A DNA stretch of 64,000 nucleotides from JACTMZ01 sp044359955 (GCA_044359955.1 JBIKLF010000004.1:1-64000); one strand, 5' to 3'. Numbered from the stretch's first letter, positions 8,292 through 16,439 are shown. Notes: generated from the letters alone by a model not told the origin. Numbers and translations are program-made.

Positions 8292-9021
8292 GCGGGGCAC
8301 ATGATCCACGGGGGAACGAGTGGCGGCCAAGCGGAAATCATCGTGGCCCTTGGCGAGCTGTCTCTCGGCGAGGCGCTTGCCGTGATGGTCCGGGGCGCCG
8401 GAGCGGATTCGGTTTGACCGCGTGGGGGCGACGGGAGGCCGATTCTCGGGGTCAGGGCGGCTGATCTGGGAGAGGGTTTTGACCGGCTTGCGGGGGTGAT
8501 TGATGCCGCTTGAGTTAGAATGCGGCCAAGGTAGAAAGCAACTGCATGAAAAGCTCGGCAAAGCTTCCCAGCAAGGTATGTCCGCACCCCACATCGCAGA
8601 AGGCGGTTGAAACAATTCGCCCTCTTGGTCTGCTTGCGGGCAAAGCGAAGGAAGCGCCGGATTGCTGGGAGTCTTGCGAAGACATCGAAGGAATGTTCTA
8701 CGCTGGTAAGCCGGCTTAGCCGTAAAAATTCAAAAGGGGTGCGGATTCGAGCAGGGCACCGACGGCAAGGATCCGCACACGGCGGACAGGCTGCCGCCGC
8801 GACCATGTCGTCTGGAGGTGGAGCGGCGGTGTCCCCACCGTCGCATCCTTATCTCCGCGGGTGCGTAGAGACGCTCACCAAACACTTAGTCAACTCTCGC
8901 CCAGGCGCGCCTCTGTGGCAGCGCCGGAAAGAGCAGAACGTTTTGCATCGTTACGGCTAAAGTAAGTAGTAGTCGCCGTCGCGACACGGGGCGCCGCGGT
9001 CACAACAAGCTCGGGACAGCG
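8292..9021. other. Gene-free interval of about 730 bp between ispE and yajQ
   Basis: No reading frame here carries a recognisable domain, although several stay open by chance. The middle (about 8590-8750) looks visibly less GC-rich than its surroundings. I see an AAGCCGGCTT palindrome near 8710, GTGCGGAT/ATCCGCAC arms around 8737-8777 and a hairpin-like GCGGCGGTGTCCCCACCGTCGC near 8825. I looked for RNase P RNA, tmRNA and SRP RNA signatures on both strands and did not find them. An unrecognised structured RNA or decayed repeats are possible. Confidence 0.4.
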
Positions 9022-9510
9022 CTAGTCGCGGAAGTTGGTATACTCCAGCGACACGCCGAAGTCTTTGGTGCGGAGAGCCGCGATGGCCTCTTGGAGATCG
9101 TCACGCTTTTTGCCAGTGACGCGGATTTGGCGGTCTTGCAGGGAAGACTGGATTTTGAGTCCGGAGGCTTTGAGAAACTTGGAGATTTCCTTGGCCTTGT
9201 CGCCTTCCAGACCTTGCTTGAAGACGAAGAGTTGGCGGGCGTGGCCGAGCGGGGAAATGTCGGCATCCTTTTGCTCCACGTTGCGCAGATCGACGTTGCG
9301 TTTGGCGAGTTTGGCCACGGCGATTTCGCGCAGGCCCTTGAGGCGGGAGGCGTCCTCGGCGGTGAGGCGCAGGTTGCCGTCCTTCTCGATTTCGAGTTTG
9401 GCCTCGGAGCCCTTGAAGTCGAACCGGGTGGCCAGTTCGCGGCGGGCTTGGTCGATGGCGTTGAGGATTTCTTGGCGGTCTACTTCGGAGACGATGTCAA
9501 ATGTGGGCAT
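9022..9510 (-). CDS. YajQ family nucleotide-binding protein
   Basis: A 162-residue cytoplasmic protein of the YajQ family (DUF520), which has two ferredoxin-like folds; some members bind cyclic di-GMP. It begins MPTFDIVSEVDRQEILNAID, with ATRFDFKGSEAKLE soon after, and ends VSLEYTNFRD, all characteristic of the family. The length matches the usual 160-165 residues. The ATG at 9510 lies 17 nt after the 3' end of a tRNA gene on the same strand, so it may be expressed from a processed tRNA-mRNA transcript. The ligand in this species is unknown. Confidence 0.95.
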   Translation of the reverse strand: MPTFDIVSEVDRQEILNAIDQARRELATRFDFKGSEAKLEIEKDGNLRLTAEDASRLKGLREIAVAKLAKRNVDLRNVEQKDADISPLGHARQLFVFKQGLEGDKAKEISKFLKASGLKIQSSLQDRQIRVTGKKRDDLQEAIAALRTKDFGVSLEYTNFRD

Positions 9511-9527
9511 AGGCGTGGTGTTTTCGG

Positions 9528-9600
9528 TGGGGGCGGCAGGACTCGAACCTGCAACCAAGCGATTATGAGCCGCCTGCTCTAACCGTTGAGCTACACCCCC
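9528..9600 (-). tRNA. tRNA-Ile2 (CAU anticodon, lysidine type)
   Basis: A 73-nt cloverleaf with acceptor GGGGGTG/CGCCCCC, D arm GCTC...GAGC, anticodon loop CTCATAA (CAU) and T arm GCAGG-TTCGAGT-CCTGC. CCA is not encoded (ACC is followed by G). The anticodon arm and variable loop (GAGCAGGCG...CTCATAATCGCTTGGT) closely match E. coli tRNA-Ile2 rather than elongator tRNA-Met, so C34 is probably modified to lysidine by TilS to read AUA. Confidence 0.9.
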
Positions 9601-10094
9601 GGTTGGGAGAAGGATGAAGGCAGAGACTTGAAACTTGAAGGAAAATGCGCGGAGGGGTGCGGTCGAGTGTTTTCCAGTAATCCCTGGGCCCGGTGCCGGA
9701 ATTCGAAGGACACTTCGTTCTTGAGGGGCTACGCAGAGGGAGCAGACCTGAGCCGCCGTATGCACCTCCGAGCCGTTGCCGAGGAGGAGTCGTGGTCGGC
9801 GCGGATTGTCAAATGTCAAGATATGACCCCAGTTGTCGGCTGGCCCCAGTTGGGCTGCACAGAATGATTTCGCGCCGGAGGACATCACGCTGAAGGTGCA
9901 GCCTTTGGCGGCGGCCAAGCTGGAGTAGTCTGAAGGAAGGTAGGGGCACACGGCCCGCGTGCCCGCTTTGATGGTGCGGACGAGCGGGCCGCTCGTCCCT
10001 ACCCGGTGCGGCGTGCGCTTGATCCCAGGATGCAGCGGCGGAACGTTGCCGGATCATCGACGGCACGCGCTGACGTTGTTATACCGCATTCCTG
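9601..10094. other. Intergenic region upstream of tRNA-Ile2 and clcA
   Basis: Nearly 500 bp without a convincing gene. It must hold the promoters for the leftward tRNA-yajQ unit and the rightward clcA gene, but no clear -35/-10 pair stands out. It contains a family A repeat at 9939-10003. Confidence 0.5.
9939..10003. repeat. REPIN-like element, family A copy 3
   Basis: GGTAGGG...CCCTACC ends surround two hairpins. GGCACACGG-C-CCGCGTGCC has one A-C mismatch. GGACGAGCGG-G-CCGCTCGTCC is essentially identical to copies 2 and 4. The second hairpin is better conserved than the first in all copies. Confidence 0.85.
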
Positions 10095-11453
10095 ATGAAA
10101 AACGAATCCACGCACAGCAGTTGGCGGGCGCTGGGAGCGGCGCTGATCGGCGCGGTCTTGGCTGGGCTGGGGGCGTTGCTCTTCGCGGTCTTTGATCTGC
10201 AATCGACCAAGCTGTCGCGCGTGGTCTGGGAAGCGGCTCCGTGGGCGGTGTTCATCATCATGCCGCTGGGCTTGGGTGTGATTCTCTGGCTGCGCGATCA
10301 TGTTTTTCCTTGGACTGACGGCACAGGGATACCGCAAACCATCGCGGTGTTGCAGGCCGGGCCGGGGGAATTGCGGGACCGGTTGCTGTCCATGCGCGTG
10401 GCGGTCGGTAAGGCCTTGCTGCTGGGCTTGGGGGTGTTTTCGTTTCTCTCCATCGGACGCGAGGGACCGTCCGTGCAACTCGGGGCGTGCTTCATGCACT
10501 TGGTGAGCAAATGGACGGTGTTTCCGCGTCATTTGATGGAACGCGGACTGATCATGGGCGGAGGTGCGGCGGGCATTGCGGCGGCCTTCAATGCGCCGAT
10601 CGCCGGGATTGTCTTCGCCTTCGAGGAAATCGGACGGCGCCTCGACAAGGAAAACCTCGGCACCATCGTACGCACGGTCATGGTGGCGTGTCTGGTCTGC
10701 GTGGTTTTTCTGGGCAACTATTTCTTTTACGGGCGCATCGACTATGACCGGTTGTTGCCCCTGGAGTTTATGACGCCCGGACCGTGGATCGCGGTGCTGA
10801 TCATCGGGCTGGCCGGCGGGTTGCTCGGTGGGCTCTTTGCCAAGGTGCTGCTGCTTGTCGTGCCGCATGTCTCGCGGATGATCCGGCGCCGTTTCTGGGT
10901 GGTGGCGCTGGTCATCGGTTTGCTTAATGCGGGGATCGTCTGGAGTTCGGACGGCGCGGCGCTGGGGACCGGCTACGATCAGGCGCGGGCGCTGATTTTG
11001 CAGGACAGCCCGCAGTATCTGGCGACGCTGCCGGCGGAGGAAGTGGAACGCATGGCGGCGGTGCGGGAGAATATCGGTCCGTGGTATGCGCTGCAGCGCG
11101 CGGCGGTGACGATGATGGTGCTGCTGACCGGGATTCCGGGCGGGTTGTTTGATCCTTCGTTTTCGGTCGGAGCGGGGTTGGGTCATTTGACGGCGCCCTG
11201 GCTGGCTGTGACGGGGGCGACGGTGCAGGGGATCATTTTGTTGTGGGTGGTGTCGTATTTTTCCGGCGTGGTGCAGAGCCCGATGACGGCATTCATCATC
11301 CTCATCGAAATGACGGGGGCGGTGGCGTTCACGTTGCCGCTGGGGGTGGCCTCGATCGTCGCCTACGAGGCCTCGCGGCGGGTGTGTCCGGTGGCGCTTT
11401 ACGAGGCGCTGGCGGAGAACTTTTTGGGGATAGGGCGGAAGACTGAGACTTGA
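10095..11453 (+). CDS. clcA: ClC-family chloride/proton antiporter
   Basis: A 452-residue polytopic inner-membrane protein of the ClC family. Signature motifs are GTGIP (76-80), GREGP (121-125, with gating Glu123), and GGLFDPSF (near 350). The pair Glu177-Glu178 lines up with the proton glutamate (Glu203) of E. coli ClcA, so exchange of chloride for protons is more likely than a pure channel. There is no C-terminal CBS pair. It stands alone between two repeat elements. The symbol follows the E. coli homologue. Confidence 0.92.
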   Translation: MKNESTHSSWRALGAALIGAVLAGLGALLFAVFDLQSTKLSRVVWEAAPWAVFIIMPLGLGVILWLRDHVFPWTDGTGIPQTIAVLQAGPGELRDRLLSMRVAVGKALLLGLGVFSFLSIGREGPSVQLGACFMHLVSKWTVFPRHLMERGLIMGGGAAGIAAAFNAPIAGIVFAFEEIGRRLDKENLGTIVRTVMVACLVCVVFLGNYFFYGRIDYDRLLPLEFMTPGPWIAVLIIGLAGGLLGGLFAKVLLLVVPHVSRMIRRRFWVVALVIGLLNAGIVWSSDGAALGTGYDQARALILQDSPQYLATLPAEEVERMAAVRENIGPWYALQRAAVTMMVLLTGIPGGLFDPSFSVGAGLGHLTAPWLAVTGATVQGIILLWVVSYFSGVVQSPMTAFIILIEMTGAVAFTLPLGVASIVAYEASRRVCPVALYEALAENFLGIGRKTET

Positions 11454-11466
11454 AGGCTGAATGCTA

Positions 11467-11664
11467 TTGTAGCGGCGGTCAACCGAGCACAGCGAAACGG
11501 GTCGCCACAGCGACCAACTGAGATGAGCGCCCGGCTTATTGCGCGGGGAAGGGTGGATCGCGACCTCCGGGCGCGATGTTTGGAACGATATCGCGATAGG
11601 GACATCGCGATCAACCTCACAAGCTGAGCCGAAGCCCGCGGCGAACAGCCTGGCGACGCTACAA
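11467..11664. repeat. Complex inverted-repeat element, family D (TTGTAGCG...CGCTACAA)
   Basis: The block is bounded by perfect inverted ends TTGTAGCG and CGCTACAA. Inside are further palindromes, for example GGTCGCCACAGCGACC and a cluster of TCGCGA/GATATCGC motifs near 11560-11610. It is about 200 bp, longer than families A-C, and lies between clcA and vapB. Its last 21 bp recur downstream of vapC at 12339-12359 with one mismatch. Confidence 0.65.
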
Positions 11665-11705
11665 GCGAGGTGCTGCCGGCAATTGACGTGTGCGTAGGGA
11701 ACGAC

Positions 11706-11717
11706 CATATGTATATG
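11706..11717. promoter_or_regulatory. Candidate vapB operator: AT-rich inverted repeat
   Basis: CATAT-GT-ATATG lies one base before the vapB start in an otherwise GC-rich region. VapB antitoxins usually repress their own operon through short inverted repeats at this position, so it is a plausible autoregulatory site. This is inference from position and symmetry only. Confidence 0.4.
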
Positions 11718-11718
11718 C

Positions 11719-11910
11719 ATGAGAACGACGTTGATTTTGGATGCGGAGATGATTTCGAAAGCCTCTGCTTTGGCGGGGGTGAAGGAAAAGACGGCTTTGG
11801 TGCACATGGGGTTGGAGGCGCTGATCGCCAAGATGAGTGCGGCGCGGCTGGCTCGGTTGGGCGGCACCGAGAAAAAAGCTAAAGCGGTGCCGCGGCGCCG
11901 TGCCGCCTGA
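11719..11910 (+). CDS. vapB: VapB-family antitoxin
   Basis: A 63-residue antitoxin. The N-terminal MRTTLILDAEMISKA strand and helix is the ribbon-helix-helix-like DNA-binding part typical of VapB (DUF2191 type). The Lys/Arg-rich tail would contact its toxin or DNA. Its TGA stop directly abuts the ATG of vapC, so the two are coupled. An upstream palindrome may be its operator. The pair is bracketed by near-identical 21-bp direct repeats. Confidence 0.85.
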   Translation: MRTTLILDAEMISKASALAGVKEKTALVHMGLEALIAKMSAARLARLGGTEKKAKAVPRRRAA

Positions 11911-12270
11911 ATGTTGCTGGTTGATACGTCGGTCTGGATCGACCATCTGCGTTCGGGTGAGGAGCGGCTGACTCGCTTGCTGGAGAATGGTGTTGTCCTG
12001 GTTCACCCGTTTGTTATCGGTGAATTGGCCTGCGGGAACCTGCGGAACCGGCAAGAAATTCTATCACTGCTCGCCGATCTGCCGCGGGTTGAGTCGGTGT
12101 CGCATGATGAGGTGATGTTTTTTATCGGCCGTCATGCGCTGCATGGGCGTGGTCTGGGGTTCGTCGATCTGAACTTGCTGGCGTCCTGTGCGGTGGAGGG
12201 AATCGGTCTGTGGAGTAAAGACGTGCGTCTGATGAAGGCTGCCCGAGAGTTGGGGCTGGCGGGACGGTAA
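11911..12270 (+). CDS. vapC: VapC-family PIN-domain ribonuclease toxin
   Basis: A 119-residue PIN toxin that starts MLLVDTSVWIDHLR, the hallmark of VapC. The acidic cluster is Asp5, Glu38 (VIGELACGN), Asp86 (GFVDLNLL) and Asp104 (WSKD). Family members cleave tRNA or rRNA; the target here is unknown. It is immediately downstream of vapB with zero spacing. It is not closely similar to the PIN toxin at 87-476, so the two systems are independent. Confidence 0.93.
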   Translation: MLLVDTSVWIDHLRSGEERLTRLLENGVVLVHPFVIGELACGNLRNRQEILSLLADLPRVESVSHDEVMFFIGRHALHGRGLGFVDLNLLASCAVEGIGLWSKDVRLMKAARELGLAGR

Positions 12271-12338
12271 CAAGATAGGTGCGGGGTGCGGGCCGCCGGG
12301 GGAATAACGACCATCTTTGGGGTTCCGCCCCCGGGCGG

Positions 12339-12359
12339 ACAGGCTGGCGACGCTACAAG
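12339..12359. repeat. 21-bp direct repeat partner flanking vapBC
   Basis: Matches 11645-11665 in 20 of 21 positions (core GGCGACGCTACAAG). The two copies are in the same orientation and bracket the vapBC genes. Confidence 0.65.
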
Positions 12360-12380
12360 GGTGTGCCGTTGGTTGCAGCG

Positions 12381-13025
12381 CTACGGCGCAGAGCTGGCCA
12401 ACTGCGGGTAGAGCATGCCGAGGCCTTCGTGGACGAGACCAAGAGCGATGGCGGCGACGAGGATCCCGGCGATGCGGGTGAAGACATTGATGCCGGTGTC
12501 ACCGAGCAACCGGCGGGCCGGGTCGGCCACGGCGAGGGAAAGGAAGCTGGCTACGGCGACGACGAGAATGATGCCGGCCAGGACCAGGTCATCGCCGAGC
12601 GAGGCGCCTTGCCCGGTGATGCCTTTGCTTGCGTAGACGATCACGCTGCTGATCGGGCCGGGTCCGGCGAGGAGCGGGATGGCCAGCGGCACGATGGCGA
12701 AGCTGCCATCGGCGGGACCGGATCCGCCGAGGTCGCCACCCGTGGGGCCAAGGACCATTTTCAAGGCAATGAGAAAGATGATGATGCCCCCGGCGACGGT
12801 GAAGGCGCCGACGCTGATGCCGAGCAGTTGGAGGACGACATGCCCGAGGGCGAGAGCGACCCAGAGGATGATGGCGATGGCAATCGAGGTGGTGCGGGCG
12901 ATAGCCAAGCGCTGCGCGGTGGACAAACCTTGCGTGCGCGCCAGGTAAATCGGGATGCCTTCGAGCGGATTAACCAGCACGAAGACGGCGATGAAAACCT
13001 TGAGGTATTCGGTGAAAGAATCCAC
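12381..13025 (-). CDS. MarC family integral membrane protein
   Basis: A 214-residue protein with about six hydrophobic helices, of the MarC (UPF0056) family, whose transport role is unproven. Family landmarks are the N-terminal helix VFVLVNPLEGIPIYL, the glycine-rich FTVAGGIIIFLIALKM and IPLLAGPGPISSVIVYA. The start is a GTG at 13025. E. coli MarC was once linked to multidrug resistance but that role was later questioned, so no substrate is proposed. It is alone on its strand, facing vapC. Confidence 0.92.
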   Translation of the reverse strand: MDSFTEYLKVFIAVFVLVNPLEGIPIYLARTQGLSTAQRLAIARTTSIAIAIILWVALALGHVVLQLLGISVGAFTVAGGIIIFLIALKMVLGPTGGDLGGSGPADGSFAIVPLAIPLLAGPGPISSVIVYASKGITGQGASLGDDLVLAGIILVVAVASFLSLAVADPARRLLGDTGINVFTRIAGILVAAIALGLVHEGLGMLYPQLASSAP

Positions 13026-13366
13026 GTCAGGCGGTCCCGGTTTTCTTTAAGGCGGCAGCCGCGTTTTCCGGGAGCCACGCGCAGGATTCAGCGGGTTGGG
13101 GCTGGTCCGAGACCTCTCCGACGCAGACGGGCCGCTTTTTCACCGGGGTGCCCGCTGGGCGTGCGGGCAGGCTTGGGCCGGGGAGGAAGCGCAGGTTCCG
13201 GGGCGAAGAAGGAGCGGCGGGGAGGTGGGCATGTCAGGAAGAATGCACGGGCGAAAATCGCTGTCGAGTACTCCTTGATCGCATTCCAGCAGAGCCTTCA
13301 CGGGAATCCTGAAACCGGCATGAAAAATTGAACATCCGGAAGGGCGGGATGGTCGTAGATTAGGTG
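13026..13366. other. Intergenic region upstream of marC and the small CGPC peptide
   Basis: About 340 bp with no recognisable gene. It should contain divergent promoters. A palindromic patch (GTGCCCGCTGGGCGTGCGGGC near 13150) resembles a decayed hairpin repeat. Confidence 0.4.
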
Positions 13367-13507
13367 ATGAAATCATTCCTAACCATTGTTACCACGGCTA
13401 TCGCCCTGGTTGCCCTCTCCTCGTCCACCTTCGCCGACGATTGCGGTCCTTGCACCGGCGGCGGTGAAAAGTCGAAAGACAAAAAGACGGAGAGCACACA
13501 GAGCTAA
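13367..13507 (+). CDS. Small secreted peptide with CGPC motif
   Basis: A 46-residue open frame with a strong signal peptide (MKSFLTIVTTAIALVALSSS, cleavage expected after TFA). The mature part is only about 22 residues: DDCGPCTGGGEK followed by a Lys/Asp/Ser/Thr tail. The CGPC motif has the CxxC spacing of thioredoxin-like active sites or metal sites, but there is no room for a thioredoxin fold. It is followed within about 25 bp by a strong intrinsic terminator, which supports it being a real transcription unit. I do not recognise the family. Confidence 0.65.
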   Translation: MKSFLTIVTTAIALVALSSSTFADDCGPCTGGGEKSKDKKTESTQS

Positions 13508-13529
13508 GTCAGCTTCTCTGTCCTTCATG

Positions 13530-13560
13530 AAAGCGGCTCCATCAGGAGCCGCTTTCTTTT
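13530..13560 (+). terminator. Rho-independent terminator
   Basis: Perfect 11-bp stem AAAGCGGCTCC/GGAGCCGCTTT with an ATCA loop followed by CTTTTT. It ends the transcript of the small peptide gene at 13367-13507. Confidence 0.9.
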
Positions 13561-13588
13561 TGGGGTGGAACAGGCGGCAGGGCGGTGG

Positions 13589-14551
13589 TTATTCCGTGGC
13601 GACATCATAAATAAGCACTTTTCGGGTAAGCGGCCGGAGCACTTCACGGATGGCTTTTGCGTGCGCGGGGTTTTTCTCGAAGTTGGCCAGAGACGGTCGG
13701 TCCTTGAAGCGCATGAGGAGGGCGAGGTCGAAAGTGTCGTCCACCGTGGGGCGCTGGCTCGGGACGGGGCCTCCGTAGCGGACCGATTCGATGAGGCCGG
13801 TGGACTCGCGGAGTTCTTTGGTCTCGCGGATGAGCGCGGCGCGGTCTCCTTTGTTGCCGGGACGCTTGAGCCAGACAAAGACGAGGTGCTCGATGCTGCC
13901 AAGACGGGCGTCGGCAGGCGTTTCCCGGGCGAGAGTGTCGATGGGAATATCGAGAGGGGGATAAGCTTCCCACCCTTGCAGATCGAAATGCCACCATTCG
14001 GTCGGGAAACCGAGGAAGCCGTGGCGTTGCATGGTATCCTGCAGGAGTTGACGGTTGCGCCGCTGGCCGGCGGTGCCACCCGGATAATCACGGTGGGCAC
14101 GGTTTGAAAAATCGTCGAAGTCGCTGGGCATGGGCAATTCACGGCCCGTCTTATCGACCAAGGTGACATCAACCGCCGTGCCGCGGGTGTGCCGACCCTG
14201 GTTTTTGGCCGGATTGGAGACGTAGCGCTCGTCGCGGATGAGGTTCCACATTTTTTGCTGCACGGCGAGTGGCCGGTAGGCATCCCACACTTTGAGCCCG
14301 AGCCCGCGTTTCTGCAGATCGCGCTGCACCCGGCTCAAGGCGCGGGCCGCATCCCGGTGAAGGAAGAGGCGCGGCAGCGGGTAAAGGACCTCACCGGTGA
14401 AGTTGTACCTTGTCGCGTAGCGCACCTCGGGTAGGCAGGGAGGTTGCACCGTTTCGAGCGCAACCAGTCCGTGGTGCGGCGCCCCCGCCAGCCCGGGTGA
14501 GAGGGTCAGCGAAAGGACGAGAAGGGCAAACGCAGAACGGACCATCGGCAT
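13589..14551 (-). CDS. VanX-type D-Ala-D-Ala dipeptidase fused to a Dabb domain
   Basis: A 320-residue exported two-domain protein. A signal peptide (1-23) is followed by a VanX/DdpX zinc D,D-dipeptidase domain (about 25-205). The dipeptidase has Arg93 in DAYRP, zinc ligands His121 and Asp128 (GRHTRGTAVD), catalytic Glu185 and zinc ligand His188 (TEWWH), with spacing like VanX. Residues 219-317 then form a stress-responsive A/B barrel (Dabb) domain: SIEHLVFVWLKR, DLALLMRFKDR, NPAHAKAIREVLRPL and a final VLIYDV. The first domain should split D-Ala-D-Ala in the periplasm. I know of no role for Dabb in this setting. There is no vanH/vanA nearby, so it probably serves peptidoglycan recycling rather than vancomycin resistance. 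Confidence 0.88.
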   Translation of the reverse strand: MPMVRSAFALLVLSLTLSPGLAGAPHHGLVALETVQPPCLPEVRYATRYNFTGEVLYPLPRLFLHRDAARALSRVQRDLQKRGLGLKVWDAYRPLAVQQKMWNLIRDERYVSNPAKNQGRHTRGTAVDVTLVDKTGRELPMPSDFDDFSNRAHRDYPGGTAGQRRNRQLLQDTMQRHGFLGFPTEWWHFDLQGWEAYPPLDIPIDTLARETPADARLGSIEHLVFVWLKRPGNKGDRAALIRETKELRESTGLIESVRYGGPVPSQRPTVDDTFDLALLMRFKDRPSLANFEKNPAHAKAIREVLRPLTRKVLIYDVATE

Positions 14552-14679
14552 GCCTCGGGAGGATATGGCTTTGAAGGGTAGAGGGAAGCCTCGGCAACGG
14601 GGGAGGTAACCGATTTCTTCCGGACCGAACCACTGCCCGTTTGCCTTTACCTGCGATCTGATTTCAACTCTTGGGTCGG

Positions 14680-15597
14680 ATGGATCACTGGTTTTGGTTT
14701 AGTTTGCCGGACTTCGCTTACTCCTTCCTGAGTGTGGTGCTCGAAGGGGTGCCGTTCATTCTGGCTGGGGTGGTGCTGAGCGGCTTGATCGACGCGTTTC
14801 TCCCGCCACGGGTGCTCGCGCGCCTGCTGCCGCGCCATCCGGCCGGCGGCATCCTCCTTGGCGGCGCCCTCGGGGCCATCTTGCCGATGTGCGAATGCGG
14901 CATTGTGGTGGTCATTCGCCGCCTCCTGCAGAAAGGCCTGCCCCTCTCCAGTGCCATGGCCTACATGCTCGCGGCCCCGGTGGTGAATCCGATCGTGGCG
15001 GTGAGCACTTATGCGGCCTTCCGCGGTCAGGGTCCGCTGGAAATGATGCTCTGCCGGATCGCGCTATCCTTCGCCGTTGCGGTGGTCATCGCCAGCATCG
15101 TCCATTTCCTGCGCCGCGCCTGGGTGCTGAGACCGGATCTGGTCGCCGCCCCGGTGATTGACGATCACCCCGATGTGCGGAGCGGGAAAGAAAAGTCGGC
15201 CGCCGCGGTGCGGGCGGCCACGGGGGACTTTCTGGATGTGACGGTCTTTTTCGTCCTCGGTGCCGCGGTGGCCACGCTCTTCAACACGAGCGTGAACCAG
15301 CAGGTGATCATGCCGCTGGCCGATGACCGTGCGCTGGCCGTCGGGAGCATGATGGCTTTGGCCGCCCTGCTTTCCTTGTGCAGCACGTCGGACGCTTTTG
15401 TCGCCGCGACCTTCACCGCGTTTCCGTCCGCCGCGAAGCTGGCCTTCATGAGTTTCGGTCCGGTGGTCGATCTGAAGCTAATCTTCATTTACGGGTTGGT
15501 CTTCCGCAAGCGCTTCATCGGCTTCCTCGTCGCGGCGCTCATTCTCTTGATTTTCGCGGCCTGCACCTTGCTGCCCATCCCCAACTTCCGCGGATAA
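14680..15597 (+). CDS. DUF318/UPF0718 permease (YcgR/YraQ-like)
   Basis: A 305-residue membrane protein of the predicted-permease family DUF318. It has two four-helix halves joined by a charged loop (about residues 150-180). The family motifs PMCECGIVVVIRRLL and LCSTSDAFVAA are present; the cysteine-bearing CECG motif is conserved. The ATG at 14680 is used; a TTG at 14671 is also possible. It overlaps the next gene by one base. This pair corresponds to B. subtilis YcgR-YcgQ, which belongs to the Zur zinc regulon; I could not see a Zur box upstream here. The transported substrate is unknown. Confidence 0.85.
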   Translation: MDHWFWFSLPDFAYSFLSVVLEGVPFILAGVVLSGLIDAFLPPRVLARLLPRHPAGGILLGGALGAILPMCECGIVVVIRRLLQKGLPLSSAMAYMLAAPVVNPIVAVSTYAAFRGQGPLEMMLCRIALSFAVAVVIASIVHFLRRAWVLRPDLVAAPVIDDHPDVRSGKEKSAAAVRAATGDFLDVTVFFVLGAAVATLFNTSVNQQVIMPLADDRALAVGSMMALAALLSLCSTSDAFVAATFTAFPSAAKLAFMSFGPVVDLKLIFIYGLVFRKRFIGFLVAALILLIFAACTLLPIPNFRG

Positions 15598-16439
15598 TGA
15601 AGAGAATCCTCACCCTCGTGACCTTGCTCCTGTGGGGCACGACTTTCCTTTATTTCTACCTGAGCGGACGCATCGCGTCTTACTTGCATCCGCAATTCCA
15701 CGCTTATGTCGTTGTCGCCGGGGCCGGTTTGCTTGTCTTGGGGGCTTTGTGGTGGTGGGCCTCGCGTGAGACCGACACGGGCTGCGGGGACTGTGGTTGC
15801 CATCACGAGGGGGAGGAACCGGGACGGCGACTGAGCGCGGGTGCGGTCTTTGCTTTCGGCGTGCTCTTACTGCCTATCACCGCGGCGGCTTTCATTTCGC
15901 CCAGCCAATTCGGCGAGGCCATGGTGATGAACCGGGGGATGGTCACCGATATCTCGCAATTGCCTTCCGCGGAATTGCCGGGTGGTTCATGGCAGGATGC
16001 CCCGGCGTGGGATGATAGTGTGGATTCAGCCGATGCATCATGGCCCGAGGATCAGGAGGAAGGGGTGGAATATTTCACCCGCACTGCGGATGGGGCGATT
16101 CAAGTGGAGACGCTCGACTTGCTCTTCGCCGCGCAGGAACCGGCCCTGCGGGAGGAATTCGAAAACCAGCGGGTGTCCATCATCGGCCAATATATTCCAC
16201 CGCGGGGCGGACCCGAGGGCGGGTTCGATTTGGTCCGCATGTTTGTCGTCTGCTGTGCGGCGGATGCGCGGCCGCTGGGCATCAAGGTGGTGGGTGAATC
16301 GGTGGAGGTGCCGCGTATGGGATGGGTCAGGATTACCGGCGTGGCACGTTTCGAGGACAAGGGAGGGACCACCGAGCCGAGTCTGGAACTGGAAAACATC
16401 GAGGAGGTCGAAGCGCCGCGTGAATCGTTTCTTTATTAG
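15597..16439 (+). CDS. TIGR03943/DUF1980 membrane-anchored protein (YcgQ-like)
   Basis: A 280-residue partner of the upstream permease. It has two N-terminal helices, then a cysteine/histidine-rich loop CGDCGCHHEGEE (about residues 63-74), another helix, and a soluble C-terminal domain with VRMFVVCCAADARP and a final strand-rich region. The Cys/His cluster suggests metal binding. The start ATG shares its A with the TAA stop of the permease (TAATG), and its 3' end overlaps the lipocalin-like gene by 20 bp. The length is typical for the family. An earlier in-frame start would lie inside the permease gene and is rejected. Confidence 0.85.
   Translation: MKRILTLVTLLLWGTTFLYFYLSGRIASYLHPQFHAYVVVAGAGLLVLGALWWWASRETDTGCGDCGCHHEGEEPGRRLSAGAVFAFGVLLLPITAAAFISPSQFGEAMVMNRGMVTDISQLPSAELPGGSWQDAPAWDDSVDSADASWPEDQEEGVEYFTRTADGAIQVETLDLLFAAQEPALREEFENQRVSIIGQYIPPRGGPEGGFDLVRMFVVCCAADARPLGIKVVGESVEVPRMGWVRITGVARFEDKGGTTEPSLELENIEEVEAPRESFLY

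Noticed and set aside
8258..8806. Minus-strand frame of about 180 codons upstream of ispE
   Set aside because: It overlaps the ispE start in another frame and has no domain; the amino-acid pattern is not protein-like after residue 90.
9999..11867. Roughly 620-codon minus-strand frame across clcA
   Set aside because: Very high in Arg, His, Gln and Pro with no domain; it is antisense to clcA and crosses a repeat.
13589..14551. Vancomycin-resistance locus
   Set aside because: The VanX-type domain is present but no vanH, vanA or vanRS genes are nearby; a peptidoglycan-recycling role is simpler.
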